A DNA stretch of 64,000 nucleotides, from contig UNRJ01000001.1 of the NCBI GenBank assembly GCA_900537125.1, positions 310,001 through 374,000 on the forward strand, read 5' to 3'. Source of the DNA: Rhodobacteraceae bacterium Alg238-R152 (GTDB taxonomy: Bacteria > Pseudomonadota > Alphaproteobacteria > Rhodobacterales > Rhodobacteraceae). Shown one piece after another: positions 51,829-60,716 of this stretch; the first letter of the stretch is position 1; the number at the start of each line of letters is the position of its first letter. The notes beneath the pieces were generated by a model. It ran no database searches. It was not told the DNA's origin and saw only the letters and a list, made by a program, of their open reading frames with translations. Position numbers and translations under genes: made by a program.

Positions 51829-52165
51829 TGTTGTCTTCCTCCAATAGGGCAGCTTCGAGGGCGTCCAACCGCAGCGCCCAGATGGAGCGCAGGTCGGCAA
51901 ACCAGTTTTCAATTTGTGACAATGGGGCCATTTGCACCTCAATGAGGTGTTCGCGCCATTCGGTCCGGCGACTGGCCAGTCCTGCGGCCTCCAGCACTTT
52001 GATATGCTTGGAGATTGCGTTCAGGCTCAGATCAAAGCGGTCGGCGATATCCGTAACCTTCATGGGGCCGTGTTGGGCCAGAAGGGTTAGAATCGCGCGC
52101 CGGTTTGGTTCCGATGCCGCCTTGAGAATGGCGCTCAATTGGTCTGTGTCACTTCGTTCAACCAT
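51821..52165 (-). CDS. ArsR-family regulator
   Basis: The 114-residue protein is a winged-helix ArsR repressor without the metal-binding ELCVCDL-type motif, like those paired with SRPBCC proteins. It contains LSAILKAASEPNRRAILTLL, the recognition helix region DLSLNAISKHIKVLEAAGL and the wing RRTEWREHLIEV. I chose ATG 52165 (MVERSD), a start common in this group, which lies inside a palindromic operator-like site; ATG 52180 is possible. A second copy of the site lies 38 nt further upstream, suggesting autorepression of the three-gene unit. Confidence 0.85.
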   Translation of the reverse strand: MVERSDTDQLSAILKAASEPNRRAILTLLAQHGPMKVTDIADRFDLSLNAISKHIKVLEAAGLASRRTEWREHLIEVQMAPLSQIENWFADLRSIWALRLDALEAALLEEDNND

Positions 52166-52175
52166 ATGGGTGAAT
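52157..52175. promoter_or_regulatory. ArsR operator candidate, copy 1
   Basis: TTCAACCATATGGGTGAAT is an almost perfect palindrome (TTCA-x-CCATATGG-x-TGAA). It includes the probable arsR start codon, so binding would block transcription or initiation. Confidence 0.6.
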
Positions 52176-52194
52176 AACATGTTGATTTCGGTCA

Positions 52195-52213
52195 GTCAAC
52201 CACTTGGGTGAAT
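52195..52213. promoter_or_regulatory. ArsR operator candidate, copy 2
   Basis: GTCAACCACTTGGGTGAAT matches copy 1 at 16 of 19 positions and keeps the TCA-x-CCA/TGG-x-TGA symmetry. It lies 38 nt upstream of copy 1 in the probable promoter of the arsR unit. Confidence 0.6.
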
Positions 52214-52344
52214 GATGGCATGGCGAAAGGTGGGTAGGTTTGATATAGCTCCAGATTGGCCTTCAAAACGTGGTCTTTGATACCTATGTCCAAAAATTGC
52301 GATCGATTGAGGTAGCTGCAGTTTCTGACTTGGCGAATTAAAAT

Positions 52345-52359
52345 GTTCTCTGTATGTTC
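52345..52359. promoter_or_regulatory. LexA (SOS) box before uvrA
   Basis: GTTC-TCTGTAT-GTTC is an exact match to the alphaproteobacterial LexA motif GTTC-N7-GTTC. It lies 67-81 nt before the uvrA start, where LexA would repress transcription until DNA damage. Confidence 0.8.
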
Positions 52360-52425
52360 GCGATATCTGGTTGGCAGAGGGGAGGGGATCCCCTATGTCT
52401 GGCGCCGTATCCGTTGGGGGTTTGA

Positions 52426-55287
52426 ATGGCCGAGCTGAAAAACATCGAAGTGCGTGGTGCACGTGAGCACAATCTGAAGTCCATTGACGTGGATATCCCG
52501 CGCGATCAGCTGGTGGTGATCACTGGTCTTTCGGGTTCGGGCAAATCCTCATTGGCGTTTGACACGATCTATGCGGAAGGGCAGCGTCGCTATGTTGAGA
52601 GCCTGAGCGCCTATGCGCGGCAGTTCCTCGATATGATGGAAAAGCCGGACGTGGATCACATCAGCGGCCTGTCACCGGCAATTTCGATTGAGCAGAAGAC
52701 CACCTCTAAAAACCCGCGCTCGACCGTGGGCACGGTGACGGAGATTTATGATTATCTGCGTCTTCTGTTCGCCCGTGTGGGCACGCCGTATTCGCCGGCC
52801 ACAGGTCTGCCAATTGAGGCGCAGCAGGTGCAGGACATGGTTGACCGGGTCATGACCTTGGAGGAGGGCACGCGCGGCTATCTCCTGGCGCCAATTGTAC
52901 GGGACCGCAAAGGGGAATACCGCAAAGAGTTTCTGGAGCTGCGCAAGCAGGGTTTCCAGCGGGTGAAGGTGGATGGGGCCTTCTATGAGCTGGATGAGCC
53001 CCCCACACTGGACAAGAAATACCGCCATGACATTGACGTGGTTGTTGACCGGCTTGTGGTGCGTGAGGGTATGGAGACCCGTTTGGCGGACAGTCTGCGC
53101 ACCGCACTTGATCTGGCGGATGGCATTGCGGTTTTGGAGACTGCACCCAAAGAGGGTGATCCGGAGCGACTTACCTTTAGTGAGAAATTTGCCTGTCCTG
53201 TCAGTGGCTTCACCATTCCTGAGATCGAGCCGCGGCTGTTCTCGTTTAACGCACCGTTTGGGGCCTGCCCGACCTGTGATGGGCTTGGCAAAGAGTTGTT
53301 CTTTGACGAGCGGTTGGTGGTTCCGGATGTGACTTTGAAGGTTTACGACGGGGCTTTGGCGCCGTGGCGCAAAGGCAAATCACCGTATTTCCGGCAAACC
53401 ATTGAGGCATTAGCGAAACACTACGAGTTTGACAAAAACTCACCTTGGAAAGACCTGCCAAAACATGTGCAGCAGGTGTTCCTTTATGGTTCTGGCGAGG
53501 AAGAGATCGAATTCCGCTATGATGAAGGTGGCCGGGTTTATCAGGTGACGCGGGTGTTTGAGGGTGTGATCCCAAACATGGAGCGGCGGTATCGGGAAAC
53601 CGATTCAAACTGGATCCGTGAAGAGTTTGAGAACTATCAGAACAATCGGCCATGTGGAGCCTGTCGCGGTCACCGGCTGCGCGAAGAGGCGTTGGCAGTG
53701 CGGATTGCGGACAAACACGCGGGGCACGTGGTGCAGCTGTCGATCCGCGAGGCGTTGGCTTGGATTGAAAGCGTGCCGGCGGCGTTGACACCCCAGCGTC
53801 AAGAGATCGCAAAGGCAATTGTCAAAGAGATCCGCGAACGGCTTGGATTCCTGAACAATGTTGGGTTGGAATACCTATCTCTGTCACGCAACAGTGGCAC
53901 GCTGTCTGGCGGGGAGAGCCAGCGTATCCGGTTGGCCAGCCAGATTGGGTCTGGGCTGACAGGGGTGCTGTATGTGCTGGATGAGCCATCGATTGGCCTG
54001 CACCAGCGCGACAATGACCGGCTTCTGACCACGCTGAAAAACCTGCGTGATCAAGGCAATACAGTGATCGTGGTGGAACACGACGAAGAGGCTGTGCGTG
54101 AGGCGGACTATGTGTTCGACATTGGCCCGGGGGCTGGTGTGCATGGCGGGCAGGTCGTGTCGCAAGGCAAGCCGGAAGATATCGCAGCTGACCCAGCGTC
54201 GTTGACGGGTCAGTATTTGAGTGGTGCGCGCGAAATTTCCGTGCCAACAAAACGGCGCGAAGGCAATGGTAAGTCTGTGACGGTGGTGAAAGCGACGGGC
54301 AACAACCTGCGCAAGGTCACAGCGGACTTCCCGCTTGGCAAGTTTGTCTGTGTGACTGGTGTGTCGGGTGGCGGAAAATCAACGCTGACCATTGAGACCT
54401 TGTTTAAGTCAGCGTCGATGCGTCTTAATGGGGCGCGGCAGACGCCTGCGCCCTGTGAGACCATCAAGGGGCTCGAGCATCTGGATAAGGTGATCGACAT
54501 TGACCAGCGCCCTATCGGCCGTACGCCGCGGTCCAACCCGGCGACGTATACCGGGGCGTTTACGCCGATCCGCGATTGGTTTGCCGGTCTGCCGGAAGCC
54601 AAAGCGCGGGGTTATAAGCCGGGACGGTTTAGTTTCAACGTCAAAGGCGGGCGTTGTGAAGCCTGTCAAGGCGATGGCGTTATCAAGATCGAAATGCACT
54701 TCTTGCCGGATGTGTACGTGGAATGTGAGACCTGCAAAGGTGCGCGTTACAACCGTGAGACGCTTGAGATCAAATTCAAGGGCAAGAGCATTGCTGACGT
54801 GCTGGATATGACCGTTGAGGAGGCGCAGGAATTCTTCAAAGCGGTGCCAAGCATTCGCGACAAGATGGACGCGTTGATGCGGGTTGGTCTTGGCTACATC
54901 AAGGTTGGGCAGCAGGCGACAACGCTGTCTGGTGGTGAGGCGCAGCGGGTGAAGCTGTCTAAGGAATTGGCGAAGCGCTCAACAGGCCGAACGCTTTATA
55001 TCCTGGATGAGCCCACCACGGGGCTGCATTTTGAAGATGTGCGTAAGCTGTTGGAAGTGCTACATGAATTGGTCGATCAGGGCAATTCCGTCGTGGTGAT
55101 TGAGCACAATCTGGACGTGGTGAAGACCGCTGATCACATTATTGATATTGGTCCCGAAGGCGGGGATGGTGGTGGTAAGATTGTCGCCAAGGGTACGCCA
55201 GAGAAAGTTGCCAAGGTGGCGGCGAGCTACACCGGGCATTATCTGAAAGACATGTTGGTGTCGAAGAAAAAAGTGGCGGCAGAATAA
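52426..55287 (+). CDS. uvrA: Excinuclease ABC subunit A (UvrA)
   Basis: UvrA is the damage-sensing ATPase of nucleotide excision repair and loads UvrB. The 953-residue protein has two ABC modules: Walker [13 protein letters not shown] (about 34-45) and [12 protein letters not shown], signature sequences [12 protein letters not shown] and [12 protein letters not shown], and Walker [11 protein letters not shown] and [10 protein letters not shown]. Two CxxC zinc modules are intact ([10 protein letters not shown] and the pair [18 protein letters not shown]). An exact SOS box lies upstream, as expected. It is followed by a strong terminator. Confidence 0.98.
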   Translation: MAELKNIEVRGAREHNLKSIDVDIPRDQLVVITGLSGSGKSSLAFDTIYAEGQRRYVESLSAYARQFLDMMEKPDVDHISGLSPAISIEQKTTSKNPRSTVGTVTEIYDYLRLLFARVGTPYSPATGLPIEAQQVQDMVDRVMTLEEGTRGYLLAPIVRDRKGEYRKEFLELRKQGFQRVKVDGAFYELDEPPTLDKKYRHDIDVVVDRLVVREGMETRLADSLRTALDLADGIAVLETAPKEGDPERLTFSEKFACPVSGFTIPEIEPRLFSFNAPFGACPTCDGLGKELFFDERLVVPDVTLKVYDGALAPWRKGKSPYFRQTIEALAKHYEFDKNSPWKDLPKHVQQVFLYGSGEEEIEFRYDEGGRVYQVTRVFEGVIPNMERRYRETDSNWIREEFENYQNNRPCGACRGHRLREEALAVRIADKHAGHVVQLSIREALAWIESVPAALTPQRQEIAKAIVKEIRERLGFLNNVGLEYLSLSRNSGTLSGGESQRIRLASQIGSGLTGVLYVLDEPSIGLHQRDNDRLLTTLKNLRDQGNTVIVVEHDEEAVREADYVFDIGPGAGVHGGQVVSQGKPEDIAADPASLTGQYLSGAREISVPTKRREGNGKSVTVVKATGNNLRKVTADFPLGKFVCVTGVSGGGKSTLTIETLFKSASMRLNGARQTPAPCETIKGLEHLDKVIDIDQRPIGRTPRSNPATYTGAFTPIRDWFAGLPEAKARGYKPGRFSFNVKGGRCEACQGDGVIKIEMHFLPDVYVECETCKGARYNRETLEIKFKGKSIADVLDMTVEEAQEFFKAVPSIRDKMDALMRVGLGYIKVGQQATTLSGGEAQRVKLSKELAKRSTGRTLYILDEPTTGLHFEDVRKLLEVLHELVDQGNSVVVIEHNLDVVKTADHIIDIGPEGGDGGGKIVAKGTPEKVAKVAASYTGHYLKDMLVSKKKVAAE

Positions 55288-55293
55288 GGTAGG

Positions 55294-55326
55294 CGGGCGG
55301 TGGTTGCGAAACCCACCGCCCGTTTT
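55294..55326. terminator. Terminator after uvrA
   Basis: CGGGCGGTGG (55294-55303) pairs with CCACCGCCCG (55313-55322), followed by TTTT. It lies between uvrA and a converging gene and probably serves uvrA mainly. Confidence 0.85.
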
Positions 55327-55328
55327 CG

Positions 55329-55763
55329 TTATGCCGTGACGGCTTGGCGCGGTTTTGCCAGCGTGATCGGCAGCACAAACATCAGTAGGAAGCCGGTGTT
55401 TAAGACGGCGTTGAACCAGGCACCTGCAAGGACGGAGCCAGCGCTGTCCACGAGATACCAGCTCCAAACGCCCCAGTTGATGATGGTGGCGCCGGTGGCC
55501 GGGTCGTTGGCGTAGATGCGGATGGTGACTTGCCAGGTTATGACGCCAAGGCTAACCATGAGGCCGCCGCCAATGGCCGCGAGAACCTTCTCGCTGTCGC
55601 CGCCGAAGCTCTGTGCGCCGTCAAGTGGCAGGTGTGTCAGGTCCATGAACCATCCAACGATGCCGTGAAATCCGCCAATCAAGGCAAAGAGCGGAATGAG
55701 GCCAAAAATCACCGTGCCAAAAGAGGTCAGTTTCAAAAGGTAGATCGCGCGATCCTGTGTCAT
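55329..55763 (-). CDS. Four-helix membrane protein, unknown
   Basis: The 144-residue protein has four probable membrane helices: ITFGTVIF-type start at about 14-36 (LTSFGTVIFGLIPLFALIGG), VLAAIGGGLMVSLGVITWQV, the ATIINWGVWSWYLVDSAGSV segment and the last GFLLMFVLPITLA. I do not recognise a named family; it looks like a small uncharacterised integral membrane protein. GGGAGACAACAC precedes the ATG at 55763; the longer frame is a shadow. It is divergent from an XRE regulator with 126 nt between starts, which may regulate it. Confidence 0.7.
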   Translation of the reverse strand: MTQDRAIYLLKLTSFGTVIFGLIPLFALIGGFHGIVGWFMDLTHLPLDGAQSFGGDSEKVLAAIGGGLMVSLGVITWQVTIRIYANDPATGATIINWGVWSWYLVDSAGSVLAGAWFNAVLNTGFLLMFVLPITLAKPRQAVTA

Positions 55764-55889
55764 GTGTTGTCTCCCACTGAAGTTATGTGGGCAACATGCG
55801 CGGCTTAGTTGAGGCAAAACAATTACCTGTGAGGTAAGTGCTTTGCGCCGGAGATCAGCTATGGTGCCGGAGACAGCAAGGAGCGGGAC

Positions 55890-56660
55890 ATGGGTGTAGA
55901 TTTTGGTGGCGTGCTGAAAGAGTGGCGGCAGGTGCGCCGGGTGAGCCAGTTGGACCTTGGATTGTCTGCTGGCGTCAGTGCGCGGCACATTTCGTTTTTG
56001 GAGACTGGCCGATCCCGACCAAGTCGGGGCATGGTGCTGCGGCTCTGCGATGAATTGGAGGTACCTATTGCACAGCGCAATCGGATGCTGACAGTGGCGG
56101 GCATGAGCCCGGCGTATGCAGAGCGGGACCTGTCAGAGGTGGATATGGCGCCGATGCGGGCGGCAATGGAATGGACCCTAAAACGGCATGAACCCTATCC
56201 GGCAATGGCGTTAGATCGGCACTGGAAGCTGGTGGCGATGAATGCGGTGTCGGAGCGGTTGTTGGCCGGATTTGATGTTCAGGTTGGCGACAGCCTGATT
56301 GATATGATGGTTGACTCGAAAGGCGTCCGGCAAGCGCTTGTCAATTATGAAGAAATTCTGCGTCACATGATTGCGAGATTGCGTGTCGAAAGCGCGCATT
56401 TCGGGCATGATCCGGTGCTGGAAGACGGCATTGCGCGCATGGAAGAGCGGCTTGGCGAAGCGGTGTTTGAGGTGGACGGAATTAAGCCCGCGATTATTCC
56501 GGCGGTGTATGAATTTGGCGGAATGCAGATGTCGTTTTTTTCGACCATCAGCCAGTTTGGCTCCGCCGAGGATATCGCGCTCAGCGAATTGCGTATCGAG
56601 ATGATGTTTCCGGCAGATGAAGCCACGCGCCTCGCATTGGAGGCGCTGGCCGGAGCGTGA
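55890..56660 (+). CDS. XRE-family regulator with MmyB-like ligand domain
   Basis: The 256-residue protein has an N-terminal XRE helix-turn-helix (about 6-65, WRQVRRVSQLDLGLSAGVSA and ETGRSRPSRGMVLRL) and a C-terminal MmyB-like ligand-binding domain (about 90-250) with the PAS-like block PYPAMALDRHWKLVAMN and SFFSTISQFGSAEDIALSEL. Such regulators respond to small, often lipid-like molecules. CAAGGAGCGGGAC precedes the ATG. It is divergent from the four-helix membrane protein, a likely target, and converges on the DUF2892 gene with no gap. Confidence 0.87.
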   Translation: MGVDFGGVLKEWRQVRRVSQLDLGLSAGVSARHISFLETGRSRPSRGMVLRLCDELEVPIAQRNRMLTVAGMSPAYAERDLSEVDMAPMRAAMEWTLKRHEPYPAMALDRHWKLVAMNAVSERLLAGFDVQVGDSLIDMMVDSKGVRQALVNYEEILRHMIARLRVESAHFGHDPVLEDGIARMEERLGEAVFEVDGIKPAIIPAVYEFGGMQMSFFSTISQFGSAEDIALSELRIEMMFPADEATRLALEALAGA

Positions 56661-56855
56661 TCATTTTCTGTGCAAGGGGCAGGTGCCTTTGCCCAATAGG
56701 GTGTAAAGCGGACAGGACCCCAAGAGGGCGGTGGCCAATGGGATGACACCAATCCACATCCATGTGCCGTAGCCCATGAGCGCGCCTGCGATCAAAGCCA
56801 GACCAATCACCACACGTAGTACCTTGTCGATACCACCAACATTTTTCGAAAACAT
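56661..56855 (-). CDS. DUF2892 small membrane protein
   Basis: The 64-residue protein is a DUF2892 member: MFSKNVGGIDKVLRVVIGL, a hairpin of two membrane helices (about 13-29 and 32-48) and the Cys-containing end SCPLYTLLGKGTCPLHRK. Similar sequences form the membrane half of some rhodanese-type proteins (YgaP). Here it stands alone. AAGGAGGGACACAT gives an excellent start at 56855; the longer frame is not supported. Its stop abuts the stop of the converging XRE regulator. Role unknown; sulfur handling is only a guess from relatives. Confidence 0.82.
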   Translation of the reverse strand: MFSKNVGGIDKVLRVVIGLALIAGALMGYGTWMWIGVIPLATALLGSCPLYTLLGKGTCPLHRK

Positions 56856-56937
56856 ATGTGTCCCTCCTTGAGATGAGGTGACTATACATTTCAATTTTGG
56901 AATGTGATTTGACTTACCTCAAGTGATCCAGAAAAAC

Positions 56938-58515
56938 TTACGCTGCGAGAAGCGCAGTGGCCTCATAGCTGCGCAGGCTTGGGCGGGCGGCGATGTCCTC
57001 AAAGCTGATATTTTTCTTACGCATCACCTGCCGCAAAGAGCGGTTGGCGAAGGGATCAAAACTGTAGCGCGTCATCGGGCCGGGCAGGAAGCTTTCGGAC
57101 CATTGGCCTTCGGAATACAGCAGCTCGTGCTGGGGCATGAGGATATGGAAATAGGTGATGGTGCCGTCAGTTTCACAACGGGTCACATCGCGGCCATTGA
57201 CCAGATCTTTGGCTTTCACTAGCACTTCGTCACAGCCAAACAGCAATTCAGCGCGGTAGCCTTGCAGCAACACACGGTGTTGTGGGGACACGATCAGATC
57301 GCGGTCGTTGTCGAGCACACCGGCTTTGATACGGATGGGCAGGGACTCATAGCGGGGTGGCATATGGGAATGGCCAATCCACTGGATAGGTTGGAAGCCG
57401 TTGTCGAGCGTGTCGACCAGCATGCCAGCCCGCAACTCCTCAACTGGAATGTCGCCTTCGGAGGTGCGGATTAAGGTACCCACGGTGAAACATGGTGCGT
57501 GCTGCTCGATTTCGACCAGAGCGGTGTCCGTTTCTCCTGCGGTATCTTCGATGGTGTAGTTGAAATAGACGGTCTCGTTGTCTGTGTCCGCGTCCACGGT
57601 GAGCGTGCCGTCCGCGTTCAGTGTCACCACTTGCCCGGTGGCTAGGGTCACATTGTTGGGCAGGCCACCACTTCCGTCATGGCTGACCGCGGTGCCGTTG
57701 ATGTGCGTGATGGTCAGGGTAGGGCCAGCGGATGAGTTGTCATTGCCCAGAACATCGAGGGTTTTGCTGTTGCCGTACGCAATGCGCATGTCATCGTCTT
57801 GCGCCACAATGGCGGTTTGTACGGAGCCACCTGCGATCAGCAGGTTGGAGTCATATTGAGTGTCTGTGGCATCCGCGATTCCGATCACGAGCTCATTGAT
57901 GCCGTCCTGGAGAGGTACCACAAAGGTCAAAGTGACGGTGAAGCCGTCCATTTCGGTGTTGTATTGATCACCGGCATTGTCGTTGTAAATATTGGAGTTG
58001 GCGTCGTTGATGTTGCCAACGGTTGCACCACCGTTGCCGACGGAAATCTGGGCTTCTACACCATTGACCCACACGCCTATGGCGTCGTTGTAGCTCAGGT
58101 ATTCGGGGTATTCTTCCGAGGACAACACAAAGTCGATGGTCAGCAATTCACCGGCAGTGCCGTTGAAATCAATGGTCAGATAAGAGGCATCAAAGGTGTT
58201 GGTGCCTGCTGCTGCGTTAAAAAGCGCATTGTTGTCTTCGCCGGAGGTGTTGGTTGACGTGGATGTGGATTGGTTGGTGTTGGTGGTGCCATCACTATTG
58301 GTAAAGTCGTCAACGTGGCCGGTGGACAAGATCACTCCGCTGTCTGCCGGGGCAACGCCTGCGCTTGTGGTGTCGGCACCTGTGTAGATGCCAGAAGAAG
58401 CCGCGTCGCCGGTATAGGTGGCGCCAAGGATACGGGAGGGATCTCCAAAGATTTCATTGGCCATCGCGCTTGCGGTGGCGTTTGTGTCAATGTTGAGTTC
58501 CGTTGCCGTTGGCAT
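56938..58515 (-). CDS. Secreted protein with choice-of-anchor and Hint domains
   Basis: The 525-residue protein has no signal peptide. An N-terminal choice-of-anchor-L-like domain (about 15-235) shows GVILSTGHVDDFT, TIDFVLSSEEYPEYLSYNDA and many Asn/Asp/Gly/Thr. A short cadherin-like or Ig-like strand domain (about 240-335, VTLNADGTLTVDADTD) follows. A Hint module then begins at Cys342 (CFTVGTLIRTSEGDIPVEEL) and includes VSPQHRVLL (His413). Hint domains self-process as in inteins and hedgehog. Such proteins in roseobacters are probably exported by type I systems. The partner exporter is not nearby. Confidence 0.8.
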   Translation of the reverse strand: MPTATELNIDTNATASAMANEIFGDPSRILGATYTGDAASSGIYTGADTTSAGVAPADSGVILSTGHVDDFTNSDGTTNTNQSTSTSTNTSGEDNNALFNAAAGTNTFDASYLTIDFNGTAGELLTIDFVLSSEEYPEYLSYNDAIGVWVNGVEAQISVGNGGATVGNINDANSNIYNDNAGDQYNTEMDGFTVTLTFVVPLQDGINELVIGIADATDTQYDSNLLIAGGSVQTAIVAQDDDMRIAYGNSKTLDVLGNDNSSAGPTLTITHINGTAVSHDGSGGLPNNVTLATGQVVTLNADGTLTVDADTDNETVYFNYTIEDTAGETDTALVEIEQHAPCFTVGTLIRTSEGDIPVEELRAGMLVDTLDNGFQPIQWIGHSHMPPRYESLPIRIKAGVLDNDRDLIVSPQHRVLLQGYRAELLFGCDEVLVKAKDLVNGRDVTRCETDGTITYFHILMPQHELLYSEGQWSESFLPGPMTRYSFDPFANRSLRQVMRKKNISFEDIAARPSLRSYEATALLAA

Positions 58516-58670
58516 GGTCTACCCCAGTGCGTTCTGCTCTTGTCCAATCGCGGACCCTCTTTGGGGTCTCGCTCACCTTGAAAACTGCTGGGCAAACGTG
58601 GCGTGAACGGGGCTGGGGTAAGGAAAGATTAATTAAAATTGAATGTGTCAGGGAATGCGACAGGCAGCAA

Positions 58671-58705
58671 AAAGGGCCACGCCAGATGTGGCGCGGCCCT
58701 TTGTT
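58671..58705 (-). terminator. Terminator of the valine-degradation genes
   Basis: AAAGGGCC-A-CGCCA and TGGCG-C-GGCCCTTT pair with one mismatch around GATG; on the minus strand TTTTTGC follows. It lies 23 nt after the mmsB stop. Confidence 0.82.
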
Positions 58706-58727
58706 TTAAGGCAGTAGTGCCTCGAAT

Positions 58728-59600
58728 TTAGCTGCGACCGCGTTTTTCGAAACGTGGCAACATTGCGGAGAAGTCGGTGCCAAGCCCGCCTTCATTCTCC
58801 ACAAACTGCTCATAAAGCGTAGCGGCGGCTTGCCCCATCGGGGTATCGGCATCAGCGCTTTCAGCAGCCTGTTGTGACAGACGAAGGTCCTTGAGCATCA
58901 GCTCAGAGGCAAAGCCTGGCTGGTAGTCATTGTCTGCCGGAGACTGCGGGCCGACACCGGGGGCCGGGCAGTAGGCGTTCATGGTCCAGCTGTACCCAGA
59001 TGAGGTGGAGACCACGTCGAACATCGACTGACGGTCCAGACCCAGCTTGTCGGCCAGCGCGAAGGCTTCGCAGGTGGCGATCATGGTCACACCAAGGATC
59101 ATGTTGTTGCAGATTTTGGCGGCTTGACCTGCACCCGCGTCACCACAGTGCACAGCTTTTTGGCCCATGATGTCAAACAGCGGGTCCGCCTTGGCAAAGG
59201 CGTCTTTTGAGCCACCGGCCATAAAGGTCAGTGTGCCGCCTGCCGCACCACCAACGCCGCCGGACACTGGCGCATCCACAGGCAGGAGACCTGCGGTGGT
59301 GGCTTGTTCAGCCACGACGCGGGCGCTGTCCACATCCACGGTGGAGCAATCCACAAAGGCGGCGCCAGCGGACATCACCGGGATGATCTCATTGGCCACA
59401 GCCCGTAGAATTTGGCCGTTGGGCAGCATGGTGATGACCACGTCCGCGCCAGTGGCGACAGCTGCGCCGCTGTCAGCCATGGTGACGCCCTCGATGGTCA
59501 CGTCTGCCATATCAAAGCCGGTGACGTCATGGCCCGCTTTGGCGAGGTTTGCGGCCATGGGGCCACCCATATTGCCCAGTCCGACGAATCCGATCTTCAT
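58728..59600 (-). CDS. mmsB: 3-hydroxyisobutyrate dehydrogenase
   Basis: MmsB oxidises 3-hydroxyisobutyrate to methylmalonate semialdehyde with NAD in valine breakdown. The 290-residue protein has the N-terminal Rossmann motif GFVGLGNMGGPMA, the substrate-site DAPVSGGVGGAAGG, the catalytic lysine in GAGQAAKICNNM and the late GFASELMLKDLRLSQQAAES. GGGAGAG precedes the ATG at 59600. It follows the hydrolase gene by 4 nt and forms the last step of the unit acd-hydrolase-mmsB. Confidence 0.93.
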   Translation of the reverse strand: MKIGFVGLGNMGGPMAANLAKAGHDVTGFDMADVTIEGVTMADSGAAVATGADVVITMLPNGQILRAVANEIIPVMSAGAAFVDCSTVDVDSARVVAEQATTAGLLPVDAPVSGGVGGAAGGTLTFMAGGSKDAFAKADPLFDIMGQKAVHCGDAGAGQAAKICNNMILGVTMIATCEAFALADKLGLDRQSMFDVVSTSSGYSWTMNAYCPAPGVGPQSPADNDYQPGFASELMLKDLRLSQQAAESADADTPMGQAAATLYEQFVENEGGLGTDFSAMLPRFEKRGRS

Positions 59601-59604
59601 GGTG

Positions 59605-60648
59605 CTACTCTCCCTTTTCAAATGTCAGCGCATCCGCCCCAAGTGGCAGGACCATCTTGGTCACGATGCCAGCAGGCAGGTCGTCCAAGCTGTATTTCCA
59701 CTGCGGATTGCGGTCTTTGTCGATGATTTGTGCGCGGATACCTTCCAGAAAATCGCCGTCTTCCATGGCGCGGAAGGTGAAGCGGTATTCCTGATCCAAT
59801 GCAAAACGGATGTCGTCGCGTTGGCGTACACGGTGAATGATCTCCAATGCGGCCCCCATGGCGATGGGGGAGTTGCGGGATAGTTTTTTCAGGGCACCAG
59901 CCGCAAATTCGCTGTCAGAGTATTTTAGCGCGTTCAGCACGTCGTTGAGTGTCTCGCCGCCGAAGTGGGCGTCGATGTCAGCCTGCTGGGTGGTGAGCGG
60001 GCCTGCCTCAGGTTCTGAAGCTGCTGTGTCGATCAGAGCGCAGTCGGCTGTCTCTTCTAGTTGCGTGATCAACGCGGGCCACTGGTCTTCGGGAATGAAG
60101 TAATCGGCAAAACCCGCGTAGATCGCATCTGCGGCAGTCAGGCGCGCCGCGGTGAGGCCGAGAAACTCACCCAAACGGCCCGGTGCACGCGCCAAGATCA
60201 GAGAGCCGCCAACATCTGGGACAAGACCGATGCCGCACTCCGGCATGGCGATCTGGCTTGTGGTGCCGACAACACGGTGGGAGCCGTGACACCCCACGCC
60301 AACGCCGCCGCCCATGGTGAAGCCTTGCATGAAGCTGACCACCGGTTTGGGGAACTCGAAGAGTTTTGCGTTCATGCGGTATTCGTCGGCCCAGAATTTG
60401 CGTCCATAGGCAAAGTCGCCTTTGGTACCGGTGTCATAAAGCTCGGCTATGTCGCCGCCGGCGCAGAAGGCTTTTTCGCCTTCCGCATCGATGACGATCA
60501 TTTTTACCGCGTCATCAATGGCCCAAGCATCAAGCGCGTCTTCGATGGCGATGCACATGTCATAAGACATGGCGTTGAGCGCCTTGGGGCGGGTGAAGGT
60601 GATGCGGCCGGTTTGACCGGATTTGCGGATGGAGATGTCGTTGGTCAC
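59605..60648 (-). CDS. 3-hydroxyisobutyryl-CoA hydrolase (crotonase family)
   Basis: The enzyme releases 3-hydroxyisobutyrate from its CoA ester in valine breakdown. The 347-residue crotonase-family protein is longer than enoyl-CoA hydratases (about 260), as hydrolases of this branch are. Key blocks are EGEKAFCAGGDIAELYD, FMQGFTMGGGVGVGCHGSHR with the oxyanion glycines, and AMPECGIGLVPDVGGSL with the catalytic Glu and Asp. Start GTG 60648 has AAGGGA upstream. It lies 68 nt after the acyl-CoA dehydrogenase and 4 nt before mmsB, so pathway context confirms the substrate. Confidence 0.9.
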   Translation of the reverse strand: MTNDISIRKSGQTGRITFTRPKALNAMSYDMCIAIEDALDAWAIDDAVKMIVIDAEGEKAFCAGGDIAELYDTGTKGDFAYGRKFWADEYRMNAKLFEFPKPVVSFMQGFTMGGGVGVGCHGSHRVVGTTSQIAMPECGIGLVPDVGGSLILARAPGRLGEFLGLTAARLTAADAIYAGFADYFIPEDQWPALITQLEETADCALIDTAASEPEAGPLTTQQADIDAHFGGETLNDVLNALKYSDSEFAAGALKKLSRNSPIAMGAALEIIHRVRQRDDIRFALDQEYRFTFRAMEDGDFLEGIRAQIIDKDRNPQWKYSLDDLPAGIVTKMVLPLGADALTFEKGE

Positions 60649-60716
60649 GGAATGGTCCCTTTTGCCCAGCAGCAGGCTGGACTGTGCCGACCCGTGGGCC
60701 GCCACAGCCTTATTTC

